This document shows positions 6,811 through 14,405 of a DNA stretch of 35,858 bases, in pieces (position 1 is the first letter of the stretch; each line of letters starts with the position of its first letter). The stretch covers positions 1 to 35,858 of the forward strand of contig JAZNMP010000025.1 in the NCBI GenBank assembly GCA_045579705.1, read 5' to 3'. The position numbers and the translations under genes are program-made. The notes below the pieces were generated by a model, which saw only the letters and a list, made by a program, of their open reading frames with translations, ran no database searches and had not been told where the DNA came from. The DNA comes from Lachnocurva sp045579705 (GTDB taxonomy: Bacteria; Bacillota; Clostridia; Lachnospirales; Lachnospiraceae).

Positions 6811-7848
6811 TTAGGATAGCATGAAGCCCATGCCATCCTTAATGTATGGTAAATATTTAAGGTCTCTACCATCAACATGACCAACGACATTAACACGACC
6901 GTCGTTATTACGTGGCTCACGGCATATTTCGAGTTCTCCTTCATACCGGAGGTATTTCTCGTTTGATATACAAATGGAACCCACTTCCATATCAATCGTG
7001 TTCTCCGGATGAATGTGCTCTACTCTATCCCACAGCCTTGATTCAACAGCTCTTATGACATACGCCGACGAATCTGGTCTATCATGCATGATAATAGATT
7101 TAAAATAGTCTAATTTTAAATCTGGGGAAGTAAGCTTGATAAATCCAGCGGACAAGTCACGCAGTCTCATCCAGTCTTCCTCTGCTATATCACAATCGCC
7201 TATATATACTATATCACACTTTGCATCATAAAGTTCTAGCATATTTAGTAGAAAATTTTTGCAGTTTCGATGATTTTCGACTGTAGGGAGCCCTTCCTTG
7301 AGTGGTCCTCTCAAAATTTTGTTTCCTGGCACGAAAGCTTCAGTCGTAAAACCTGCTGCTTTTAAGCCGGAATTAATCTCTCTAACCTTCTCAAGTGACA
7401 AACCTGTATAAGGTTTAGGATAGTAATTATGACATCCTTTGAAATTCGAAATATCAATTCCAAGCTTTTCCCATCTTCGAATATCTTCATATGAAACTGT
7501 GGAAGCATTCCAGACTAATCTAAAATGCTTAGAGAGTTCTACAACATCTCGATCTTCAAATCCAAAATCCAGACGGATTGAATGGACGCCCAAATCTAAC
7601 AAGTCTTCCATACGAGCCAATCCCAATTTCTCAGGTGTCGTAGGATCCACGTCAATAGTCATGTCTAGTCCCGCTTCCTGGCATGCTTTCAAAAGTGAGG
7701 TAGCATTTTTTCGATAATCATCGCCATCCTCTTCCGGGATATGCATAGAAGTAAATGCATGTCTAACATTTGCCTGTTTTGCCTTCTCTATGATTTGTAG
7801 ATTAAAGTCCATACCCGAAGATAGGTAAATCGATATTCCTGTTTCCAT
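6811..7848 (-). CDS. mupG: 6-phospho-N-acetylmuramidase MupG (DUF871 family)
   Basis: A 345-residue cytoplasmic TIM-barrel protein of the DUF871/MupG family. In Staphylococcus aureus MupG cleaves MurNAc-6-phosphate-GlcNAc into MurNAc-6-phosphate and GlcNAc. Family hallmarks are the N-terminal GISIYLSSG strand, SIRLDFGF, HNYYPKPYTGLS, and the segment PGNKILRGPLKEGLPTVENH. The C-terminal cyclophilin-like domain begins near residue 240. It starts 14 bp after the murP stop, so it is the last gene of the MurNAc operon. The neighbours MurQ, MurP and an RpiR regulator are the same set as in S. aureus, which makes the assignment firm. Confidence 0.93.
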   Translation of the reverse strand: METGISIYLSSGMDFNLQIIEKAKQANVRHAFTSMHIPEEDGDDYRKNATSLLKACQEAGLDMTIDVDPTTPEKLGLARMEDLLDLGVHSIRLDFGFEDRDVVELSKHFRLVWNASTVSYEDIRRWEKLGIDISNFKGCHNYYPKPYTGLSLEKVREINSGLKAAGFTTEAFVPGNKILRGPLKEGLPTVENHRNCKNFLLNMLELYDAKCDIVYIGDCDIAEEDWMRLRDLSAGFIKLTSPDLKLDYFKSIIMHDRPDSSAYVIRAVESRLWDRVEHIHPENTIDMEVGSICISNEKYLRYEGELEICREPRNNDGRVNVVGHVDGRDLKYLPYIKDGMGFMLS

Positions 7849-7862
7849 AAATCACCTTAATA

Positions 7863-9290
7863 TTAGTTTTCGCCGTAAATGTCGTTAATTCTGTTCTCGT
7901 CAACACCAAAGAACCATGTGAGCACGAAACCGCCAAGGTATGCGCAAAGCATAGCTATTACATACTGAAGCTGATGTCCTGGTTCAACGATAAGCAATCC
8001 AAAGAGTCCTGAAACACCCTGTGAAACTGTTCCAACATGGCAAAGTGAAGCTACGATACCACCGAAGCCAGCTCCGAGGCAAGCTGTAATGAATGCTTTA
8101 CCAAGAGGAAGTGTTACAGCGTACATAAGTGGCTCACCTACACCGAGGATACCTACTGGAATTGAGTCACGAATGAATCTCTTAAGTTTCTGGTTCTTTG
8201 TCTTCATGTAAAGTGCAAGTCCTGCGCCGACCTGGCCACCACCTGCCATCATCAGGATAGGAAGCAGATAGTTGATACCATTTGTTGGGCCTGATGGGTC
8301 GTTAAGCATAGCATGGATAGGTGTAAGTGCCTGATGTAAGCCAACTGCAACGAGTGGAAGGAATCCTGCTGAAAGGATATATCCACCTACGAAGCCCATC
8401 TTTACATATGCGAAATCCATTACTGCGTAGATGCCTTTTGTAAGCACTGCGCCGAGTGGCTGGATTACGATAACTACTGCCAAGCTACCGATAATCAGTA
8501 CGAGTAAAGGACTGATAAAAGTATCAATCAGGCTAGGCATAACTTTTCTGATCTTTTTCTCAAGGAATGCAAAGAATACACCTGCGATAAGTGCTGCAAT
8601 CAGTCCACCGCCAGCTGGGTTATAAACCGCTCCTGTCATAGGAAGTTTAATCTGTACAGCTTTTTCGCCATATCCTGCTAAGAGAGGCATAGCTGTATTT
8701 GCGATACACATAGCACCAGCAATACCACCGAGGATTGGTGAACCACCGAATTCTCTAGCTGCGTTGTATCCGGCAAAGATAGGCAGGTATGCAAAAAGTG
8801 CCCAACCCATCGTATGGATGCATTCATACCACCAAACACCTGAAAGCGCGCCACCTGATGAAACGTTGATTACGTTTATCAAACCATTGATAAGTCCGGC
8901 AGCGATGATACCTGGAAGCAAAGGAACGAAGATGTTTGCGATTCTCTTCAGGAAATTCTGAACAGGCTTGTCATACTTTGCTTTCTGAGCAGCCTTGTTC
9001 TCCCTTGCAACGTCTGTCACATCTTCATCAGTTACTTCACCTTTGATACCGGTCAATGCGGAAAAAGCTTCCAGCACTTTGTTAACTTTGCCTGGTCCAA
9101 ATACGATCTGGATCGTATCTGACTCTACGACTCCCATGACGCCTTCAACCTGCTTAATAGCCTCGACATCTACCCTTGTGACATCTTTGACTCCGACACG
9201 AAGTCTAGTCATACATGCCATGTTACTCTTGATGTTGGTCTTTCCTCCTAGAAGGCTAAGTAATTCTTTACTAATTTCCTCCCAATTCAT
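7863..9290 (-). CDS. murP: MurNAc-type PTS transporter, EIIBC component
   Basis: This 475-residue inner-membrane phosphotransferase permease has the same size as E. coli MurP. Residues 1-85 are the EIIB domain with the phosphorylated Cys26 in ACMTRLRVGV. From about residue 110 a glucose-family EIIC domain follows with about ten spans, including the GVGEPLMYAVTLPLG signature. There is no EIIA domain and none is encoded nearby, so a separate glucose-type EIIA must supply phosphate. Its likely substrate is MurNAc-GlcNAc or MurNAc, imported and phosphorylated at C6; this rests on the flanking murQ and mupG. AAGGAGG precedes the ATG by 7-8 bp. A small palindrome (9333-9345) lies in the 68-bp gap to murQ. 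Confidence 0.9.
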   Translation of the reverse strand: MNWEEISKELLSLLGGKTNIKSNMACMTRLRVGVKDVTRVDVEAIKQVEGVMGVVESDTIQIVFGPGKVNKVLEAFSALTGIKGEVTDEDVTDVARENKAAQKAKYDKPVQNFLKRIANIFVPLLPGIIAAGLINGLINVINVSSGGALSGVWWYECIHTMGWALFAYLPIFAGYNAAREFGGSPILGGIAGAMCIANTAMPLLAGYGEKAVQIKLPMTGAVYNPAGGGLIAALIAGVFFAFLEKKIRKVMPSLIDTFISPLLVLIIGSLAVVIVIQPLGAVLTKGIYAVMDFAYVKMGFVGGYILSAGFLPLVAVGLHQALTPIHAMLNDPSGPTNGINYLLPILMMAGGGQVGAGLALYMKTKNQKLKRFIRDSIPVGILGVGEPLMYAVTLPLGKAFITACLGAGFGGIVASLCHVGTVSQGVSGLFGLLIVEPGHQLQYVIAMLCAYLGGFVLTWFFGVDENRINDIYGEN

Positions 9291-9358
9291 AATAAACCCT
9301 CCTTAATGCAAATCTTATTACCTTTTTCATATGACCTTAAAGGTCCATCTCCCTGAAA

Positions 9359-10252
9359 TCACTTTAAAGCTTCTCGAACTTTCCCTTGTGACTTCTCTAA
9401 ACTATCCCTCGCGGTGGCTGCATCACAACTCTTTAGAATCATAACGATAGCAACTTTTACCGAACCATCGGCCTGTTCAAGTGCCTTCTTTGCCTCGTCT
9501 CTGGTGCATCCGGTAGCCTCCATCGTGATGTTTTGAGCTCTTACAACCAGCTTTTCATTCGTCTGCTGGACATCTACCATCAGATTCTTGTAAACTTTTC
9601 CGATTCCAATCATGCTACCAGTAGAAATCATGTTTAGAATCATCTTTTGAGCCGTTCCGGATTTAAGTCTGGTAGATCCGGTCAAGACTTCTGGTCCTAC
9701 TACTGGTTCGATTGCAACCTTTGCTTCTTTTGAAATCTCACTACCTTTGTTGCAACTAATTGCGATAGTATGAGCACCTATACTGTTTGCAAACTTAAGT
9801 CCATAAATTACATATGGCGTTCTACCACTTGCTGCCAAGCCAACTACAGTATCTTTATCAGATAGATTGATTTGTTCCAATTCCTGCTGACAAAGTGTGT
9901 GACTGTCTTCAGCTCCTTCGATAGCCTTCAAAAAAGCCTGTTCCCCACCAGCTATCAAACCCACAACCAGCTTGTCAGAAACTCCAAATGTAGGCGGACA
10001 TTCCGCCGCATCCAGAACACCTAGTCTTCCGCTCGTTCCGGCGCCGATATAAATCAGACGTCCTCCGCGCTTCAAACTATCTGTCGCTAGTTCGATAGCT
10101 TTTGCCACTTCTGACACGACCTCTTTCACAGCTTTTACAACATTTTCATCCTCATCGTTCATCGTAGTAACGATGTCCATAGGACTCATCTGGTCTAAAT
10201 CCAAAGTGTTTGGATTTCGCTGTTCTGTTGCTAACTTTGAAAGGTCCAACAT
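9359..10252 (-). CDS. murQ: N-acetylmuramic acid 6-phosphate etherase MurQ
   Basis: MurQ cleaves the lactyl ether of MurNAc-6-phosphate, giving GlcNAc-6-phosphate and D-lactate. The 297-residue protein matches the E. coli enzyme (298). The SIS fold shows GAGTSGRLGVLDAAECPPTFG around residues 70-90. Glu84 and Glu115 align with the E. coli catalytic Glu83 and Glu114. The C-terminal UBA-like region (about 240-297), containing EATGCTRDEAKKAL, is complete. It is the second gene of the operon, 81 bp after the regulator stop, with its own GGAGG site. Confidence 0.96.
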   Translation of the reverse strand: MLDLSKLATEQRNPNTLDLDQMSPMDIVTTMNDEDENVVKAVKEVVSEVAKAIELATDSLKRGGRLIYIGAGTSGRLGVLDAAECPPTFGVSDKLVVGLIAGGEQAFLKAIEGAEDSHTLCQQELEQINLSDKDTVVGLAASGRTPYVIYGLKFANSIGAHTIAISCNKGSEISKEAKVAIEPVVGPEVLTGSTRLKSGTAQKMILNMISTGSMIGIGKVYKNLMVDVQQTNEKLVVRAQNITMEATGCTRDEAKKALEQADGSVKVAIVMILKSCDAATARDSLEKSQGKVREALK

Positions 10253-10333
10253 AATCCTTCTCCTCCTTTCCGTTCTATTCCAAACCAGAATCTCTATTAG
10301 GCAGAATAGCGAAGGAGGTAGATTTTTTCCCTG

Positions 10334-11179
10334 CTACTCTATTTTCGAGATCTGAGTTTTAGCAAAAGTATCATGCAACTCATCGTAATGCTTATCGATA
10401 TAAGCTACGTATAGAATATCTACGATGTTAAGCTGCGAGATTCGTGAAGACATCGCGCCGCTTCTAACGAGCAGCTCAGTAGCCGCTACACCTAGAACCA
10501 CATCTGCATGCTTTCCTAGCTGGGAACCGGACGAACGTGTAATCGCGATAACCTTTCCGCCATTTTGTTTCACGGTTTTCGCGCACTCGATCATTTCTTC
10601 TGTCAAACCTGAATAACTGATGATAATTGCGAGGTCATCAGGGGTAGATGTCTTTGCATAGAGAATCTGCGCATGCAAATCATCATTTACGTTGCAAAGC
10701 TTTCCTACACGAATCAGCTTCAGGTAAAAATCTCTCGCTACGAGAAGTGAAGAACCTACTCCAAACAGATTAATGTTTTTTGCATTATCAATAAGTTCTA
10801 TGCACTTATCGACGTCTTCGCTACGGACTAGCTTCATCGACATCTCGAGGGAATCGATGTTTTTCAAGGTTACTCTGCGGATAACATCTTCTGTCTTCAT
10901 TCCAGGGACGATATCTTCCATAGAAGCCTTTGCACTTTCGTACATGATGGCTGTCTCAAATATCAGAGCCTGCTGAAAATCTTTAAACCCTTTATAGCCC
11001 AGTTTCCTGCACAGACGATAGATAGTCGCCTCTGAAGAAAAAGTCTCTTCGGCGATTTCTTTCAAGTTCTTACCCACGAAAGCTTCCGGGTTCTTTGCAA
11101 GCTTGACAATAAAGTCCTTTTCCGCAGAACTAGCATAATCCTCGTAGTTTTTGATTTTAAAGAATAATCCGGTTTCCAT
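10334..11179 (-). CDS. murR: RpiR-family regulator of the MurNAc operon (MurR-like)
   Basis: A 281-residue regulator. Residues 1-77 form the RpiR winged helix-turn-helix, with recognition helix SEATIYRLCRKLGYKGFKDF. Residues 110-265 form a SIS sugar-phosphate-binding domain, with GVGSSLLVARD and ISYSGLTEEM lining the site. In related operons the ligand is MurNAc-6-phosphate, which relieves repression; that is inferred here from position as first gene of murR-murQ-murP-mupG. A perfect TGAAAT-ATA-ATTTCA palindrome over its promoter -10 (11242-11256) is a good candidate for its own operator, implying autoregulation of the whole operon. Confidence 0.9.
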   Translation of the reverse strand: METGLFFKIKNYEDYASSAEKDFIVKLAKNPEAFVGKNLKEIAEETFSSEATIYRLCRKLGYKGFKDFQQALIFETAIMYESAKASMEDIVPGMKTEDVIRRVTLKNIDSLEMSMKLVRSEDVDKCIELIDNAKNINLFGVGSSLLVARDFYLKLIRVGKLCNVNDDLHAQILYAKTSTPDDLAIIISYSGLTEEMIECAKTVKQNGGKVIAITRSSGSQLGKHADVVLGVAATELLVRSGAMSSRISQLNIVDILYVAYIDKHYDELHDTFAKTQISKIE

Positions 11180-11196
11180 ATTTATTACCTACCTAT

Positions 11197-11274
11197 AGTT
11201 TAAAATTGTGAAATTTTTAAATCAAGAATATGCGTTTATATTGAAATTATATTTCATAAACAGAAAATAGACAA
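11197..11274 (-). promoter_or_regulatory. MurNAc operon promoters and palindromic operator
   Basis: On the minus strand a -35 TTGTCT (11269-11274) and a -10 TATAAT (11246-11251) are 17 bp apart. The -10 lies inside the 15-bp perfect palindrome TGAAAT-TAT-ATTTCA (11242-11256), so a bound regulator would block polymerase. A second promoter-like pair, TTGATT (11220-11225) and TAAACT (11197-11202), is also 17 bp apart and contains a related TGAAATTTTTAAATCA stretch. The first gene (murR) starts at 11179 after an AGGTAGG site. Confidence 0.65.
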
Positions 11275-11281
11275 GGGAAGG

Positions 11282-11334
11282 TTGGTGCAAGCGTTGCAAT
11301 TTATAGGTTTGCTTGTATTAGCGCCGATCAGCGG
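11282..11334. repeat. Island 2, truncated copy of element G
   Basis: The first 53 bp or so of element G (TGGTGCAAGCGTTGCAATTT through CGATCAGCGG) occurs here. It stops at the point where the long stem would begin and is followed at once by a full copy at 11338. It looks like a partial tandem duplication or a replication-slippage remnant. Confidence 0.7.
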
Positions 11335-11337
11335 AAA

Positions 11338-11502
11338 CTTGGTGTGAGCGTTGTAATTTATAGTTTTGCCTATACTAGCACCGATCAGCGGTTTGAAACA
11401 TTGTTTTTGTTTCTAGAAACGAAACAAAAACGATGTTTCACCGGCTCGGCGCTATAAATATGCATAAATCTCTAGAATTAAACGCTCGCAAGCTCGCTAC
11501 TG
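11338..11502. repeat. Island 2, element G with 77-nt stem-loop
   Basis: This roughly 165-bp element recurs at 33052-33214, with long runs of identity. Its core, 11377-11453, folds into a long stem: an outer 8-bp arm pair around AGCACCGA/TCGGCGCT (one mismatch here, none in the other copy), a CGG/CCG pair, a 7-bp GAAACAT/ATGTTTC pair and an 11-bp GTTTTTGTTTC/GAAACAAAAAC pair, with loop TAGAAAC. The right flank ends in GCTCGCAAGCTCGC, related to the H box. No run of T follows the stem on either strand, so it is not an ordinary terminator. Confidence 0.85.
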
Positions 11503-11508
11503 GGACCC

Positions 11509-11774
11509 CACATACGAAATTTAGTGCGTTAAGCGTCTATTTACCGTAGGTTTTACTTTCTCAACTAGCAAGTCAGTTCCGCAACCTACGAAATATTCCA
11601 CCTAAATCGCCAATTTTCCGTATGTTCGACTTTCCTACCTAGCAAGTCAGCTCCACAACCTACGAAATATTCCACCTAAATCGCCAATTTTCCGTAGGTT
11701 TCACTTTCCTACCAATCAAGTTAGCTCCGCAACCTACGAAATATTCCACCTAAATCGTCGATTATCCGTAGGTT
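11509..11774. repeat. Island 2, family B array (CGTAGGTT/AACCTACG)
   Basis: Eight half-sites alternate in orientation, starting at 11509, 11545, 11583, 11619, 11657, 11693, 11731 and 11767. Spacings are 36, 38, 36, 38, 36, 38, 36, so the unit is 74 bp. Arms extend in places to TTTCCGTAGGTT and AACCTACGAAA. Each unit carries CAAGTCAGCTCCGCA or a close variant, which resembles a shortened D1 module. The first half-site is degenerate (CACATACG). Confidence 0.88.
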
Positions 11775-11798
11775 CCACTTTCCCTGCCAATCCAAAGT

Positions 11799-11834
11799 TC
11801 ATGTGGATCAAGAAGTCGTTAAGCTTTCACATGA
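11799..11834. repeat. Island 2, element E hairpin
   Basis: TCATGTGG (11799-11806) and TCACATGA (11827-11834) are inverted arms starting 28 bp apart. The loop contains AAGAAGTCGTT. A copy with perfect arms is at 35350-35385. In both places a D1 hairpin follows after 46 bp. Confidence 0.8.
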
Positions 11835-11879
11835 CTTCGCACGCCCCGCCTTTCCTAGAGCCAACTTAAATTAATCAAG

Positions 11880-11895
11880 TGCGGCTGACTCCGCA
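11880..11895. repeat. Island 2, D1 hairpin
   Basis: TGCGG and CCGCA arms with loop CTGACT. This is the weaker version of the D1 module found at 700, 33594, 33909 and 35432. It shows the intermediate form between D1 and the AAGTCAGCTCCGCA stretch inside families B and C. Confidence 0.75.
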
Positions 11896-11907
11896 AAAGA
11901 AATCTAT

Positions 11908-12029
11908 TATGTTTGCTTGATCACAGCTTTTCATCAAAAAAACAGCCTGTCAAGGATGGCGAAGCCACCGAAGGCTACGTCCTTGACAGGCTGCTTTCTT
12001 TGATGAATATAATCAGCCAAGCAAACATA
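11908..12029. repeat. Island 2, D2 element with nested hairpin insert
   Basis: Three inverted repeats are nested. The outer arms are TATGTTTGCTTG (11908-11919) and CAAGCAAACATA (12018-12029). The middle arms are TTCATCAAA (11930-11938) and TTTGATGAA (11999-12007). The inner arms are CAGCCTGTCAAGGA (11943-11956) and TCCTTGACAGGCTG (11980-11993). A small TGGC-gaa-GCCA hairpin caps it at 11957-11967. The other complete D2 copies (33936-33975, 35460-35499) have only the outer arms and a 16-nt loop, so about 82 bp is extra here. Confidence 0.88.
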
Positions 12030-12058
12030 TATCAGTATCCTGCGTTCTCGCACCAATC

Positions 12059-12116
12059 CCACTCTGTGAGCGGAGCGAACACTCGATTAACACCTAAAAC
12101 ATAAAGCAAGTCAAAT
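12059..12116. repeat. Island 2, H box connector
   Basis: This is a copy of the H box: CCACTCTGTGAGCGGAGCGA, then ACACTCGATTAACACC, then AACATAAAGCAAGTC. It is preceded by link form beta (ATATATCAGTATCCTGCG and CTCGCACCAATCCC), shared with island 3, and followed directly by the leader hairpin of a family A array. Confidence 0.75.
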
Positions 12117-12120
12117 AAAT

Positions 12121-12371
12121 TGATGTGAATCTCTGCTTTTCCTGGATTACACATCCATACCTCATTTCAAGCACTAGTGTGGAACTGCGCCTTTCGCTAA
12201 TCTCACACCACCACAGAGATTGAAGTAATAGTGTGAATCCAAACAAATTCTCAATTTCACACCACGCCTTAAAGAAACCACTGGTGTGAGATTAACTATT
12301 TCTTGCTTTTCACACCATATAAATTCTTGAAATGATAGTGTGAAACTGAAGCTTTTCCTGATTTCACACCA
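12121..12371. repeat. Island 2, family A hairpin array (5 units)
   Basis: Ten half-sites start at 12121, 12150, 12175, 12203, 12229, 12257, 12282, 12310, 12336 and 12364. The leader hairpin has GATGTG paired with CACATC, where the other copies have GGTGTG and CACACC: a double change that keeps pairing. The order of units (leader-3-4-1-2) is the same as at 436-685. The array ends 94 bp before the alarmone synthetase stop codon. Confidence 0.9.
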
Positions 12372-12425
12372 CACCACTACACCCCATCACAAAAAGCAGC
12401 GCAAAAAACACAAAAACAGACACGG

Positions 12426-12443
12426 GCCGCGATTTATCGCGGC
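12426..12443 (-). terminator. Terminator of the alarmone synthetase gene
   Basis: GCCGCGAT and ATCGCGGC form a perfect GC-rich hairpin. On the minus strand it is followed by a T-rich stretch (GTTTTTGTGTTTTTT). It lies 22 bp after the stop codon of the synthetase. Confidence 0.75.
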
Positions 12444-12464
12444 TCGGCGCCATACTAATCTAAT

Positions 12465-13202
12465 CTATGATTTAAATTTTGAAAACAGAGATAGATTGTC
12501 ATCATCTACATTATTAACTACAGTATTATTTCTAACGTCATCCATCGCTTCTGGCGCTGAATCACCCTGTTCTCGTTTTGCTTCGAGAATTGCTTCGTTC
12601 AGTGAAAGCATCTTGGCATCCAGCATAGATACGATTGCACTACACTCGCGCAAATCCTTGCTAATATACGAAGGAGCATTTCCTTCGAATTTGTAATAAA
12701 TCTTGTGTTCGAGAGATGCCCAGAAGTCCATCGCAATAGTTCTAATCTGAACTTCTACTTTAGTATCAACCACTCGATCTGATAAGAATACCGGTACAGT
12801 TACTATCATATGATAGCTTTTGTATCCAGAAGCCTTTGGATATTTGATATAATCCTTTACTTCGAGAACTGTCAAATCATCCTGAGATGCAATCATCTCG
12901 GCCAAACGATAGATATCTGAAGTAAAAGAACAAACGATACGAATCCCCGCTACATCGTTTACATGTTCAACCATGTTCTCTACTGAAACTTCGAGATTAT
13001 GTCTCTGTAATTTCTTTACAATACTTTCAGGACTCTTTCGTCTCTTCTTAACATATTCTATTGGGTTGTACTGATGCACATGCTGAAACTCATCATTTAG
13101 AATCTCAACCTTAGTGCTCATTTCCTTTAAAGCTGAGCTGTACAAGAGCATGAAAGTGTTCCATGCATCCGCACTGTCAGTTAAATATTCATTCTCTGTC
13201 AC
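12465..13202 (-). CDS. relQ: Small alarmone synthetase (RelQ/YjbM-like)
   Basis: A 245-residue protein with a single RelA/SpoT synthetase domain and no hydrolase or ACT/TGS domains. Such enzymes transfer pyrophosphate from ATP to GTP or GDP, making (p)ppGpp in the cytoplasm during stress. Motifs seen: RRKSPESIVKKLQR, DVAGIRIVCSF, YPKASGYKSYH and VEVQIRTIAMDFWASLEH, which together form the nucleotide sites. It is about 30 residues longer than B. subtilis RelQ; the extra part is a polar C-terminal tail (about 205-245). The start is GTG with an AGGGG site 9 bp upstream. An extended -10, TGATATAAT, lies at 13243-13251. It is transcribed alone, with its own terminator. Confidence 0.9.
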   Translation of the reverse strand: MTENEYLTDSADAWNTFMLLYSSALKEMSTKVEILNDEFQHVHQYNPIEYVKKRRKSPESIVKKLQRHNLEVSVENMVEHVNDVAGIRIVCSFTSDIYRLAEMIASQDDLTVLEVKDYIKYPKASGYKSYHMIVTVPVFLSDRVVDTKVEVQIRTIAMDFWASLEHKIYYKFEGNAPSYISKDLRECSAIVSMLDAKMLSLNEAILEAKREQGDSAPEAMDDVRNNTVVNNVDDDNLSLFSKFKS

Positions 13203-13242
13203 TGTACTATTCCCCTGTAATCTACCTTAATCACCGCGAGAT

Positions 13243-13251
13243 ATTATATCA
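13243..13251 (-). promoter_or_regulatory. Extended -10 promoter of the alarmone synthetase gene
   Basis: On the minus strand TGATATAAT matches an extended -10 (TGnTATAAT) exactly, 41 bp before the GTG start. No good -35 is visible, as is usual for this class. The box sits within an imperfect ATTAT/ATAAT palindrome. Confidence 0.6.
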
Positions 13252-13288
13252 TGATAATATAGCGAAAAAAGTAAAATTACTATTAAAT

Positions 13289-13555
13289 TTAATAGTCCTC
13301 ATCCAACACGTGGATTTCTAGAAAATCGAACTCTACATCTTCTACAAAACAATCTTTAGTAAACCTGGCTTTTGCATGTGCTTTGAAGTCTCTGATAGTC
13401 ATATCAAGCCAAGTCGGATGTGACAAATCAAACTCCATGCACACTTCATCTATAGCCTTTAAAATCTTGTGAGTACGTGTATCATCGCCATCTACTGAAA
13501 CGACTTTATCACGTATCATATGATTGTCTTTCCACTCTTTAAACCAAATTCTCAT
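13289..13555 (-). CDS. Small conserved protein of unknown function
   Basis: An 88-residue acidic, soluble protein that I do not recognise as a named family. It has an aromatic and basic start (MRIWFKEWKDNHM) and an acidic end (FDFLEIHVLDEDY). No membrane span, signal peptide or metal motif is seen. Its start overlaps the end of the SpoU methyltransferase gene by 17 bp in another frame, which suggests translational coupling and membership of the dnaE-pfkA-methyltransferase transcript. Confidence 0.75.
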   Translation of the reverse strand: MRIWFKEWKDNHMIRDKVVSVDGDDTRTHKILKAIDEVCMEFDLSHPTWLDMTIRDFKAHAKARFTKDCFVEDVEFDFLEIHVLDEDY

Positions 13556-14396
13556 GTCTTCTCTGTCTCTTTATCTCATATGCCAATATTCCAGATGCCA
13601 TAGCCGCATTCAGCGATTCCAGCTGTCCACCCATCGGGATGGAAATCAGCTCATCCGAAAGCATTGCAGTCTCCCGTTTCAATCCGTTGCCTTCATTTCC
13701 GATGAGATATCCCACATCAGTTGTGTAATCAACCTCATCGTACTCACGCTCGCCACCGAGATACGCCGCATAAAGTTTCACACCCTGACTCTGAAGTTCC
13801 TTCATCGTCTCATGCAAATCCTCTGTCACATAGAAAGGAACCCTAAAGATACTTCCCATCGTAGCGCGCACCACCTTCGGTGAAAACAAATCCACCGTCT
13901 GCTTTGTCATAATCACACCAGTGATATCGGCGCCCTCAGCGGTACGAATTATAGTTCCCAGGTTTCCAGGATCCTGCACATCTTCCAGTAGGATAAAAGC
14001 CCCTGGCTTTTTCTGAAGAAGCTCGGAAAAAGAATGCCTCGGAATCTCTGAAACTGCCAGAATACCTTGCGGACTATCCGTGTCTGCCATCTTTTTCATG
14101 ACTTCATCTGAGACGAGACCAATTTGAATTTCGTTTGCACAAAGATTAAGAGTAGCCATCCCATCTCCTGACAGATTTGGAATAGTTACTCCTAGATATT
14201 CTAACAACAAATCCATCTTCGTATTATCTTTGAAAAAAGACTCAGCGATATAAAGCTCCTTCAATAAATTCAAAGGAGTCTCTAAAACGATACGAAGGCC
14301 TTCTGATACAAAAAGGCCTTCATTTCGTCTGTCTCTTCTCTTCTCACGAAGTTTGATTACATGTTTAATTTTTGAATTCGATAAACTTTTAATCAT
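13539..14396 (-). CDS. SpoU/TrmH-family RNA 2'-O-methyltransferase
   Basis: A 285-residue SAM-dependent enzyme that methylates a ribose 2'-OH in rRNA or tRNA. The N-terminal third is the substrate-binding domain (starting SNSKIKHVIKLREKRRDR). The SPOUT knot domain carries the three family motifs: DVQDPGNLGTIIRTAEGA, LIGNEGNGL, and IPMGGQLESLNAAMASGILAYE. It begins 9 bp after the pfkA stop with no strong ribosome binding site, so coupled translation is likely. The target nucleotide cannot be read from sequence; similarity to RlmB-type 23S enzymes is general. Confidence 0.9.
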   Translation of the reverse strand: MIKSLSNSKIKHVIKLREKRRDRRNEGLFVSEGLRIVLETPLNLLKELYIAESFFKDNTKMDLLLEYLGVTIPNLSGDGMATLNLCANEIQIGLVSDEVMKKMADTDSPQGILAVSEIPRHSFSELLQKKPGAFILLEDVQDPGNLGTIIRTAEGADITGVIMTKQTVDLFSPKVVRATMGSIFRVPFYVTEDLHETMKELQSQGVKLYAAYLGGEREYDEVDYTTDVGYLIGNEGNGLKRETAMLSDELISIPMGGQLESLNAAMASGILAYEIKRQRRHENLV

Positions 14397-14405
14397 AAAA
14401 CCAAA

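Noticed and set aside
12174..12377. Minus-strand open frame in island 2
   Set aside because: It lies entirely in a family A array and has low-complexity translation with no ribosome binding site.
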